NCBI GenBank assembly: GCA_014323965.1
Contig: JACONB010000052.1
Span: 1 to 20,433 of the forward strand
From: Prochloron sp. SP5CPC1
GTDB lineage: Bacteria; Cyanobacteriota; Cyanobacteriia; Cyanobacteriales; Prochloraceae
Length of the DNA: 20,433 nt
Direction of reading: 5' to 3'
The translations under genes and the position numbers were made by a program. Under the pieces are notes generated by a model. It ran no database searches. It had not been told where the DNA came from and saw nothing but the letters and a program-made list of their open reading frames with translations. This document shows, one piece after another, positions 15,366 through 20,433 of the stretch; the first letter of the stretch is position 1; the number at the start of each line of letters is the position of its first letter.

Positions 15366-15869
15366 ATGCCAAATTATACAGCCAGTTCCCTAAAAGCTGA
15401 ACTTAATGCGAGAGGTTGGCGGATGACACCCCAGCGAGAGAAGATACTCTATCTCTTTCAAAATCTGCCCAGAGGTAACCATCTCAGCGCTGAAGAACTG
15501 CACGATCTGCTTGAAGGACAGGGAGAAGGTATTAGTCTCTCTACTATCTATCGCAGTGTGAAACTCATGTCTCGCATGGGTATTCTGCGGGAACTAGAGT
15601 TAGCAGAAGGTCACAAGCATTATGAACTAAATCAGCCCTATCCCCACCATCACCATCATATCGTCTGCGTTCAGTGTAATAAGACTATTGAATTTAATAA
15701 TGACTCCATTTTAAAGCAAAGTCTGAAACAAACGGAAAAGGAAGGTTTTCAGCTCATTGACTGTCAGCTAACAATAACCACTATCTGTCCCGAAGCTTTG
15801 CGTATGGGGTGGCCCTCTGCTCTCCCTAGTAACTGGTCTTGTACCAGGGCGATCGCAGATAAGAAATAG
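15366..15869 (+). CDS. fur: Fur-family metal-responsive repressor
   Basis: The 167-residue protein has the Fur layout. The N-terminal winged helix covers about residues 1-85 (RGWRMTPQREKIL, with the recognition region ISLSTIYRSVKLMSRMGILR). The metal-binding dimerisation domain contains GHKHYELNQPYPHHHHHIVC and one CxxC pair (CVQC). The C-terminal end (CPEALRMGWPSALPSNWSC) lacks a second CxxC. Such proteins sense Fe2+, Zn2+ or peroxide. The very close match of the first 110 residues to cyanobacterial Fur proteins suggests iron homeostasis, but PerR- or Zur-type use cannot be excluded. GAGG at 15352-15355 is 10 bases before the ATG. A HIP1 octamer lies near the 3' end of the gene. The helicase gene is divergent upstream. 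Confidence 0.88.
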   Translation: MPNYTASSLKAELNARGWRMTPQREKILYLFQNLPRGNHLSAEELHDLLEGQGEGISLSTIYRSVKLMSRMGILRELELAEGHKHYELNQPYPHHHHHIVCVQCNKTIEFNNDSILKQSLKQTEKEGFQLIDCQLTITTICPEALRMGWPSALPSNWSCTRAIADKK

Positions 15870-15873
15870 TTTT

Positions 15874-15904
15874 GTTTCACGCAGAGGCGCAGAGACGCAG
15901 AGAG
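15874..15904. repeat. GTTTCACGCAGAG repeat, copy upstream of xisH
   Basis: This is a clean copy of the dispersed cyanobacterial repeat built of GCAGAG-type units (GTTTCACGCAGAGGCGCAGA and following). It fills most of the gap between fur and xisH. A direct copy in the same orientation follows xisI at 16727-16757. Other copies are at 5532 and 20111, and on - at 18238-18262. Confidence 0.85.
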
Positions 15905-15918
15905 TAGGATAGGATAAT

Positions 15919-16335
15919 ATGGTAGCAAAAGACACTTTTCACGATAACGTCAAAACTGCTCTGGAAAAAGATGGCTGGACGATTACCCATGACCCCCTCT
16001 ACCTGCGTATTGAACTGGTGCAGATATATATTGACTTGGGAGCAGAAAAAATAATTGCTGCTGAAAAAGGGAGTAAAAAAATCGCTGTTGAAGTGAAGAG
16101 TTTTTTAGCACCTTCCACTATATCTGAATTTCATACTGCTCTAGGACAGTTTATTAATTATCGCTGTGCTTTAGCAGAATCGGAACCAGAGCGAATTTTA
16201 TATCTTGCTGTGAGCTTAAATGCTCAGACCACCTTTTTTCAACAGCGATTTATTCAAACTGTCATTCAATCTGTTAGCGTTAAACTGCTGGTTTTTGACC
16301 CTACTAATGATAGTATAGTAAGATGGATAAATTAG
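15919..16335 (+). CDS. xisH: XisH family protein, PD-(D/E)XK-like
   Basis: XisH was first described as one of the proteins needed for excision of the fdxN element in Anabaena heterocysts. The 138-residue product starts MVAKDTFHDNVKTALEKDGW, the usual XisH start. D39 (YIDLGAEK), E58 and K60 (VEVKSF) form a PD-(D/E)XK nuclease-type motif, so it may cut DNA. TAGGATAGGA just upstream is a likely ribosome binding site. The gene overlaps xisI by 13 bases, so the two are translationally coupled. xisHI pairs are abundant in cyanobacteria that make no heterocysts, so excision is unlikely to be their general job; nuclease and partner acting like a toxin-antitoxin unit is a possible reading. No fdxN-like element or xisF is in view. 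Confidence 0.92.
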   Translation: MVAKDTFHDNVKTALEKDGWTITHDPLYLRIELVQIYIDLGAEKIIAAEKGSKKIAVEVKSFLAPSTISEFHTALGQFINYRCALAESEPERILYLAVSLNAQTTFFQQRFIQTVIQSVSVKLLVFDPTNDSIVRWIN

Positions 16336-16658
16336 CAAAGTACAGAGAATGTATTAAAAATCTCTTAATGTCTTTCTCGGATCGCAGTGCATCCTATGAG
16401 GACATTGAAACTCAAATTATTTGTGATTCCGAAAGAGACCACTATCTAGTATTTTATGTTGGCTGGCACAATCGCAAACGGATGTATGGCTGCGTTTTAC
16501 ATTTTGATATAAAAACTAGTAAGGTATGGTTACAGCATAATGGCACGGAAATTGATGTGGCTGATGAATTAATGAAAATGGGGGTTCTCAAGGAGGATAT
16601 CGTTCTTGCTTTTCACGAACCTAATATCCGTAAATTTACGGATTTCGACCTTGGTTAG
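16323..16658 (+). CDS. xisI: XisI family protein
   Basis: The 111-residue product begins MDKLAKYRECIKNLL and contains the family hallmarks YEDIETQIICDSERDHYLVF and GWHNRKRMYGCVLHFDIKTSKVWLQHNGTE, ending in FHEPNIRKFTDFDLG. XisI is the constant partner of XisH. In the fdxN excision system both are required, but XisI has no known catalytic residues. As it follows the nuclease-like xisH with a 13-base overlap, a role as stabiliser, specificity factor or inhibitor of XisH is a reasonable inference. The gene looks intact and full length. A copy of the GTTTCACGCAGAG repeat lies 69 bases downstream, mirroring the one before xisH. Confidence 0.93.
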   Translation: MDKLAKYRECIKNLLMSFSDRSASYEDIETQIICDSERDHYLVFYVGWHNRKRMYGCVLHFDIKTSKVWLQHNGTEIDVADELMKMGVLKEDIVLAFHEPNIRKFTDFDLG

Positions 16659-16726
16659 CATAGAATTGAATTTCCCATTTCTACCTTTGTTCCAAATCAG
16701 GAATCCTCGATTTTTTAATGATGAAA

Positions 16727-16757
16727 GTTTCACGCAGAGGCACAGAGACGCAGAGAG
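16727..16757. repeat. GTTTCACGCAGAG repeat, copy downstream of xisI
   Basis: This is in the same orientation as, and nearly identical to, the copy at 15874-15904, from which it is about 850 bases distant. The two enclose xisHI exactly. It is followed by TTTTTCGG and by the GTAGGGGCGGGG element (on -) that abuts the rbcR stop. Confidence 0.85.
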
Positions 16758-16799
16758 GGAGGAAGAGATTTTTCGGCCTTATCGATGACCCCGCCCCTA

Positions 16800-17780
16800 C
16801 TAGCTTCCAGGGTCGAAAGTGTTACTATGCAAAGACAATTTTTCCAACAAATATTCCCCATTGGTAGAAAACTGTGGTAGAATATCCTTGGTAAAAGCTT
16901 CTGCTGCCTTAGAACGATAGCGATTTGGATTAATAATAACAGAAAGAGTCCGTTTAACCACAACATCTTCTACACAAACGCTGCGAATAATACCCATATG
17001 CAACTCTTTTTCTATGGCTGTGGTAGAGACAAAAGCCGCTCCTAACCCTGACTGAACCGCATTTTTAATCGCTTCAACGGAGTTTAATTCCATTTCCACC
17101 TTCAGCCGTTCCGTATCAATACCGGAGCGGGTTAATACTTGCTCAATCACCTTCCGTATAGTAGATTGATAATCTAAGTTAATAAACCCCAACTGATACA
17201 AATCTTCTTTTTGAATCCTATCCACCTCTGCTAAGGGATGAGACGCAGGCAAAATTAATGCCAGTTCATCTTCAGCATAGGGAATAATTTCTAAAATATC
17301 TTGCAGTTCTCCCCGCACCTCACCCCCAATAATAGCCAAGTCTACCAGTCCATTTGCCACTGCCCAAGAAGTGCGTCGGGTAGAATGAACTTGTAACTGG
17401 ACCTTCACTAGGGGATATTTTTGGCGGAACATTCCAATCATTCGGGGTAGGAGATAGGTACCCGTAGTCTGAGAAGCACCGACGATCAGGGTACCCCCCT
17501 GAAGGTTTTGCAAATCTTCGATGGCCCGACAGGTTTCTTGACAAAGACTGAGGAGCTGTTCCCCATAGGAGAGGAGCAGTTTACCTGCTTCTGTTAACTG
17601 AGCTTTCCTTCCCCCCCGGTCAAACAAGGGAACATTGAGTTGCTTTTCTATGTTCTGTACCTGAAGGCTAATAGCAGGTTGGGAGACAAAAAGACTCTCA
17701 GCAGCTCGCTTGAAACTTCCCTCGGCAACGATGGCCTTGAGAATGCGGAGTTGATCCAGTGTAAAAGGAATGTCGGTCAT
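16800..17780 (-). CDS. rbcR: RbcR-type LysR family transcriptional regulator
   Basis: RbcR (Ycf30 in plastids) controls carbon-fixation genes such as rbcLS in cyanobacteria and is close to NdhR and CmpR. The N-terminal winged helix-turn-helix (FTLDQLRILKAIVAEGSFKR, then FVSQPAISLQVQNIEKQL) and the effector domain (GGTLIVGASQTTGTYLLPRM, MELNSVEAIKNAVQSGLGAA) match this subfamily closely. I use ATG 17780 (MTDIPFTLDQ), which fits relatives; ATG 17807 would add nine residues. Neither has a strong ribosome binding site. From 17780 the product is 326 residues, with a short variable tail. The TAG stop at 16800-16802 is followed at once by the TAGGGGCGGGG element. The effector is probably a photorespiration or Calvin-cycle metabolite, by analogy with relatives. 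No rbc gene is in the window. Confidence 0.9.
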   Translation of the reverse strand: MTDIPFTLDQLRILKAIVAEGSFKRAAESLFVSQPAISLQVQNIEKQLNVPLFDRGGRKAQLTEAGKLLLSYGEQLLSLCQETCRAIEDLQNLQGGTLIVGASQTTGTYLLPRMIGMFRQKYPLVKVQLQVHSTRRTSWAVANGLVDLAIIGGEVRGELQDILEIIPYAEDELALILPASHPLAEVDRIQKEDLYQLGFINLDYQSTIRKVIEQVLTRSGIDTERLKVEMELNSVEAIKNAVQSGLGAAFVSTTAIEKELHMGIIRSVCVEDVVVKRTLSVIINPNRYRSKAAEAFTKDILPQFSTNGEYLLEKLSLHSNTFDPGS

Positions 17781-18273
17781 GGGTTTGGGAAAAAAGGAAG
17801 GTTCCATCTTGAAACAGCATGATTAGTTTTGGCTCCACCTGCTCCTCCTGTATCGACAGTAACACAATATATCGCTACGTGGGGCTGTGGGATGTGGGGA
17901 AGTAATATCCGCCTTCCTTATTATCCCGCCCGCTCCAAATAAGAATGAACCGCTGAACGCCGGTAACGCAGAGAGAAGAAAAGAGAGAGTTTATTATTAC
18001 TTATTCATGTCTCTAAAAGTTTCCTGTAGGTTTGGTAGAGCGTAAGTTTCCAGTAGGGTGGGAGGCAAAGTCGAAAATTTATGATTCATAGTTGGGGATT
18101 GATTTAATGCCTTGCCCACCAGCCCAGAATTGGATATACCATGACAGTTTATTCAGCTCTCTGGTTTGGTGGGAAATAAGGAATTTACTCTTCATAGTTG
18201 TCCCAATTGCCCACCCTACTAATTTCCTATTTTATCTTTCTCTGTGTCCTCTGCGCCTCTGGGTGATATCGTG
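17781..18273. other. repeat-rich intergenic region before rbcR
   Basis: There is no supported gene. The first part should hold the rbcR promoter, but no site stands out. A decayed GCAGAGAG element lies near 17965. From 18052 to 18220 an inverted repeat has 11-base arms (AGTAGGGTGGG and CCCACCCTACT) enclosing a non-coding interior in which TTCATAGTTG occurs twice. At 18238-18262 is a copy of the GCAGAG repeat on -. Confidence 0.6.
18052..18220. repeat. 169-bp element with 11-base terminal inverted repeats
   Basis: AGTAGGGTGGG (18052-18062) and CCCACCCTACT (18210-18220) are exact inverted copies. The interior is AT-rich, without a convincing coding frame, and holds TTCATAGTTG at 18086-18095 and again at 18190-18199, plus an internal GCCCACC (18113-18119). 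The size and layout suggest a MITE, but no clean target duplication is visible at the edges. Confidence 0.4.
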
Positions 18274-18420
18274 TCCCATATATGGCCCCATCATACCAGT
18301 GACGAAACCCATAGGTAAAAAAGCTAAAATAACGGTTATGGTGGAGGGGATAACAGGGGATCCTAATTCACTTACAGCGGCGATCTCGAAGCCGGATGGG
18401 TTTTTTGAGCTAAATTCATT
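18274..18420 (-). pseudogene. remnant of an RND efflux transporter gene
   Basis: A short frame on - encodes EIAAVSELGSPVIPSTITVI followed by LAFLPMGFVTGMMGPYMG. This matches the conserved membrane segment of RND efflux permeases (AVxEVGxPTIxATxTVxxAxLPMGFVSGMMGPYM). Only about 40-48 codons of a gene of more than 1000 codons remain. On the 3' side the fragment ends at a GCAGAG-type repeat (18238-18262); on the 5' side it meets the end of the Uma2 gene. It is clearly non-functional and marks an old deletion. Confidence 0.7.
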
Positions 18421-18428
18421 CCCGATTG

Positions 18429-19043
18429 TCAGTCCAGCAACCAACCAAACAAATCTTTGATTGTAAGATGTAGCTCACTGGCAAATGATGGTATAGGAAT
18501 AATTTCATCATGAGTATCAAATACCTCAATTTCTTGTCCAGGAAAATAGACAAACACCGTTTGCTCATTTGGATCTATCAACCAACCAATTTGAGTTCCA
18601 TATTTCAGACAGTGAAGAATATTTTTCGTTACTTTTGTTTGACTTTGATCAGGAGACAATATTTCAATTGTCCAATCTGGTGCTACCGTAAATGTATTAG
18701 CAATTTCTCCTGTCTTGGTGCGCTTTCCACCCCGAATCAGATTCGGGGTGGGTCGCACCGCATTTTCATCACGGGGAATCTGACTCCAAATGAAAACTAC
18801 AATGTCAGGAATAATTGAACGACCACCAAAAGTACAACGTAACTCAGGAAAAGCACGAGCAATGCGTTTAGGTTTTACTATACTGTTAATAGCTGGTACC
18901 AATTCTCCTTGAATTGCGCTATGTTTACCTTGTGGCATGGGTTTCTGGATAATTTTTCCATCAATGTATTCACTTGCAGGGTTCGTTTCGGGTAATTTAA
19001 TAAACTCCTCCAAGGTGATGTTTTTAGGTGGTGCTTGTACCAT
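18429..19043 (-). CDS. Uma2 family endonuclease (DUF820) with an in-frame palindromic insertion
   Basis: Uma2 proteins have a PD-(D/E)XK nuclease fold, are present in many copies in filamentous cyanobacteria, and have no firmly known role. The 204-residue protein shows the family's landmarks: N-terminal ITLEEFIKLPETNPASEYIDGK, D80 in IIPDIVVF, E127 in DWTIEILSPDQS followed by lysines (137, 140), and GWLIDPNEQTVFVYFPGQ. Between DEN (residue 94) and GEIANTF (residue 112) there are 17 extra residues, RPTPNLIRGGKRT being the core. They are encoded by a near-perfect palindrome (18717-18759). The insertion keeps the frame and sits in a loop region before the catalytic E, so activity may be kept. 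GAGGGAG lies about nine bases before the ATG, and an eight-base inverted repeat follows further upstream (19083-19106). Confidence 0.88.
   Translation of the reverse strand: MVQAPPKNITLEEFIKLPETNPASEYIDGKIIQKPMPQGKHSAIQGELVPAINSIVKPKRIARAFPELRCTFGGRSIIPDIVVFIWSQIPRDENAVRPTPNLIRGGKRTKTGEIANTFTVAPDWTIEILSPDQSQTKVTKNILHCLKYGTQIGWLIDPNEQTVFVYFPGQEIEVFDTHDEIIPIPSFASELHLTIKDLFGWLLD
18717..18759. repeat. palindromic element inside the Uma2 coding sequence
   Basis: The outer stem GGTGCG (18717-18722) pairs with CGCACC (18754-18759). The inner stem CCACCCCGAATC (18727-18738) pairs perfectly with GATTCGGGGTGG (18740-18751) over a one-base centre. The extra protein segment spans 51 bases (about 18711-18761), a multiple of three. 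Confidence 0.85.
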
Positions 19044-19082
19044 TTGATGCTCTCCCTCTAAATCTACCAGATAAGATAATAA

Positions 19083-19106
19083 TCCCTATTCTACAACAAA
19101 TAGGGA
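19083..19106. promoter_or_regulatory. inverted repeat upstream of the Uma2 gene
   Basis: TCCCTATT (19083-19090) and AATAGGGA (19099-19106) are exact inverted copies around eight bases. It lies 40-63 bases before the Uma2 ATG (on -) and could be an operator or an mRNA hairpin. It has no T-run on either side that would make it a clear terminator. Confidence 0.4.
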
Positions 19107-19297
19107 GATGGGGTGATATTATAACTATACTAGCACAGCAACTGAGCGATTGATACACCCAAGTGAGTTGGTTTCGTTTAGGCTCCAAATGTTATAACCC
19201 TCTTTCTGGCTGCAATTCATTTTATTTTGGGGACGTTTTCGTTCCAAAGACGCGCTGGCTAAAGTGTTTGTGTAGCGCTATATCATTGAACTATAAT

Positions 19298-19340
19298 GTA
19301 ATTTAAATTACAAATCCTTTTTTTGGTGGGCAATTATTAT
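19298..19340 (+). promoter_or_regulatory. candidate NtcA-activated promoter
   Basis: GTAATTTAAATTAC (19298-19311) is a perfect 14-base palindrome that fits the NtcA consensus GTA-N8-TAC. TATTAT (19335-19340), a TAN3T -10 box, follows 23 bases later. That is the spacing of canonical NtcA-activated promoters, in which the NtcA site replaces the -35 box. A second TATAAT is at 19343-19348. The ATG of the downstream gene is at 19389. Confidence 0.6.
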
Positions 19341-19388
19341 TATATAATTAAAGATTAATCCTGAATGAGGAGATTGGAGGAGAAATTA

Positions 19389-20105
19389 ATGTGGCAAATA
19401 AGCTGGCTGACACCAAGTCATGGTATTATGTTGGGACTGCTGTTGGGGTTTGCCATCGCCCACAGCGGTTTAGCTGCTTTGCGAACTTACGGCGAAGCCA
19501 AAATTGGCCCTCGACTCTACCGCGTCCTTTTTGCTTTAGTGAGCATTCCCTTCGCTACTATTCTGATTATTTATTTTTTCAATCATCATTACGATGGGTT
19601 GATTCTTTGGCAATTACAAGGTATAATAGGGGTAAAAACTATTGTCTGGATACTCTCAGCTATTTCCTTTCTCTTTCTTTATCCAGCCACATTTAATCTA
19701 TTAGAAATAGCAGCCATTTCCCAACCGAAAGTTCATCTTTATTCTCAGGGTATCATTCGGATCACTCGTCACCCCCAAATGGTAGGACAAATAATTTGGT
19801 GTATCGCTCACACTCTTTGGATCGGTACTAGCTTTACTCTCCTCACTTCCCTGGGGTTAATTGCCCATCACTTGTTTGCTGTTTGGCATGGCGATCGCCG
19901 TCTCCAACAACGCTATGGGGAAGCTTTTACCACCGTCAAAGCTAACACCTCTGTTATTCCTTTCCTCGCTATTATAGATGGGAGGCAAAACTTCCCTTGG
20001 TTAGAATTTGTTCGCCCAGCTTACCTGGGAGTTACTGCCTTTGTTATTTTACTCTGGTGGGGACATCCTTGGTTAATAATGATGACTTCTCAAGTAAACT
20101 GGTGA
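19389..20105 (+). CDS. NnrU family protein, probable 15-cis-zeta-carotene isomerase (Z-ISO)
   Basis: In plants and cyanobacteria the NnrU homologue Z-ISO is a heme b-dependent membrane enzyme that isomerises the 15-cis bond of zeta-carotene on the way to lycopene. The 238-residue product has six or so membrane segments and the family's conserved features: AHSGLAALR at the N-terminus, ARPxxxR-like KIGPRLYRVLFALVS, RITRHPQMVGQIIWCIAHTLW, and HHLFAVWHGDRRLQQRYGEA. Several of these histidines are candidates for heme binding. ATG 19389 is chosen because GGAGGAG (19376-19382) is well placed and MWQISWLTPSH fits relatives; ATG 19365 would add eight residues. An NtcA-like promoter lies upstream. A denitrification-type NnrU role is less likely, as no nitrite or nitric oxide reductase gene is nearby. 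Confidence 0.85.
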   Translation: MWQISWLTPSHGIMLGLLLGFAIAHSGLAALRTYGEAKIGPRLYRVLFALVSIPFATILIIYFFNHHYDGLILWQLQGIIGVKTIVWILSAISFLFLYPATFNLLEIAAISQPKVHLYSQGIIRITRHPQMVGQIIWCIAHTLWIGTSFTLLTSLGLIAHHLFAVWHGDRRLQQRYGEAFTTVKANTSVIPFLAIIDGRQNFPWLEFVRPAYLGVTAFVILLWWGHPWLIMMTSQVNW

Positions 20106-20110
20106 TTACA

Positions 20111-20180
20111 GTTTCACGCAGAGACACAGAGGCCCAGAGAGAGAGGCGCTGCGGACTATGGGCGTCCAGCGGCGGTTCAT
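20111..20180. repeat. GTTTCACGCAGAG repeat after the Z-ISO gene
   Basis: A copy of the dispersed repeat (20111-20145) starts six bases after the stop codon. It runs into a GC-rich tail (GCGGACTATGGGCGTCCAGC, then GGCGGTTCAT) that resembles the GGACGCC/GGCGGTT element at 5607 and 6510. The bases from 20181 to 20281 are AT-rich with no gene; they should contain the promoter of the thioredoxin gene. Confidence 0.75.
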
Positions 20181-20281
20181 AATTTAATTGTTAAGAAATA
20201 AAAATTAGCATGTTTTCCGTTGATCTCCATTGGTTGTATCATTATCTCAATATAACAAACGCAATTTAAAATTCCAAGATA

Positions 20282-20433
20282 ATGATAGTTTCAATCAACG
20301 AGCAAACCTTTGTTCAGGAGGTTTTAGCATCGGATAAACCTGTTATCGTCCATTTTTGGGCACCTTGGTGCGGTTTGTGTCGGGCGATAGAACCGATTTT
20401 GGCCACATTTCAGTCTCGGTGGGAAGATGAAAT
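20282..20433 (+). CDS. thioredoxin family protein (N-terminal part)
   Basis: The first 50 codons are visible before the window ends. The sequence MIVSINEQTFVQEVLASDKP is followed by VIVHFWAPWCGLCRAIEPIL, a thioredoxin beta-strand and active site. The redox pair is in WCGLC, a variant of the standard WCGPC with Leu in place of Pro. That usually shifts the redox potential and marks less typical cyanobacterial thioredoxins. The length of the full protein and any extra domains cannot be seen. No strong ribosome binding site precedes ATG 20282, so the start is likely but not certain. Confidence 0.88.
   Translation, partial: MIVSINEQTFVQEVLASDKPVIVHFWAPWCGLCRAIEPILATFQSRWEDE

Larger units (their letters stand above)
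19044..19388. other. divergent intergenic region between Uma2 and Z-ISO genes
   Basis: No gene is seen. It contains the inverted repeat at 19083-19106 near the Uma2 side and the NtcA-like promoter at 19298-19340 near the Z-ISO side. The middle (19110-19290) has nothing I can name. Confidence 0.6.

Noticed and set aside
15640..15869. C-terminal frameshift in fur, because a second CxxC is missing
   Set aside because: The segment CPEALRMGWPSALPSNWSC is compatible with a known C-terminal variant among cyanobacterial Fur proteins as I recall them, and the frame has no break.
18092..18460. Open frame on + across the repeat region, 122 codons
   Set aside because: It runs through an inverted-repeat element, a GCAGAG repeat and the antisense of the RND relic, and has no ribosome site or family features.
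5532..20145. Copies of GTTTCACGCAGAG as a CRISPR array
   Set aside because: Copies are kilobases apart, vary in sequence, and have no regular spacers or cas genes.

Overview
The window is chromosomal DNA from a cyanobacterium, probably a filamentous (Oscillatoriales/Nostocales-type) one. Evidence seen directly: photosystem II genes psbB and psbT, a cyanobacterial-type three-domain S1 ribosomal protein, a RbcR-type LysR regulator, a BchH/ChlH-family protein, an NnrU/Z-ISO protein, an xisH-xisI pair, seven exact HIP1 octamers (GCGATCGC starting at 634, 2578, 4457, 12048, 13746, 15849 and 19891), and several families of dispersed intergenic repeats. No rRNA, tRNA, CRISPR array or transposase gene was seen.

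Layout. 1-574: tail of a small membrane protein of unknown function. 847-5529: a housekeeping block, all on +, with psbB (broken), a strong hairpin, psbT, nrdR, rpsA and metK. 5530-7405: an accessory segment on - with a broken leucine-rich-repeat gene and a two-gene unit (DUF5678-like protein, then a retropepsin-like protein). 7652-11846: a secreted, probably membrane-anchored small protein and a large BchH paralogue. 11847-13077: a PIN-domain toxin with a small putative antitoxin, bounded by two copies of one inverted-repeat family. 13071-15249: a short WD40 lipoprotein and a frameshifted SF2 helicase. 15366-16658: a Fur-family regulator and xisHI, the latter bounded by direct copies of the GTTTCACGCAGAG repeat. 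16800-19043: rbcR, a repeat-rich gap with a remnant of an RND efflux gene, and a Uma2 endonuclease gene carrying an in-frame palindromic insertion. 19298-20433: a candidate NtcA-type promoter, the Z-ISO/NnrU gene and the start of a thioredoxin gene.

Two themes stand out. First, conserved genes here carry small lesions: psbB has a nonsense codon plus a deletion of about 14 nt, metK lacks about 30 conserved residues in frame, the helicase lacks about 30 residues with a frameshift, and the LRR gene has one in-frame stop. This is either real decay or a consensus/assembly problem, and reads would settle it. Second, small accessory modules (LRR, toxin-antitoxin, xisHI) each lie between two copies of a different intergenic repeat family, and several gene 3' ends run straight into repeats beginning TAGG, which supply or abut their stop codons. 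No single proven new system is visible; the best leads are the palindromic element inside the Uma2 gene, the xisHI and PIN modules, and the NtcA-like promoter before a carotenoid isomerase gene.
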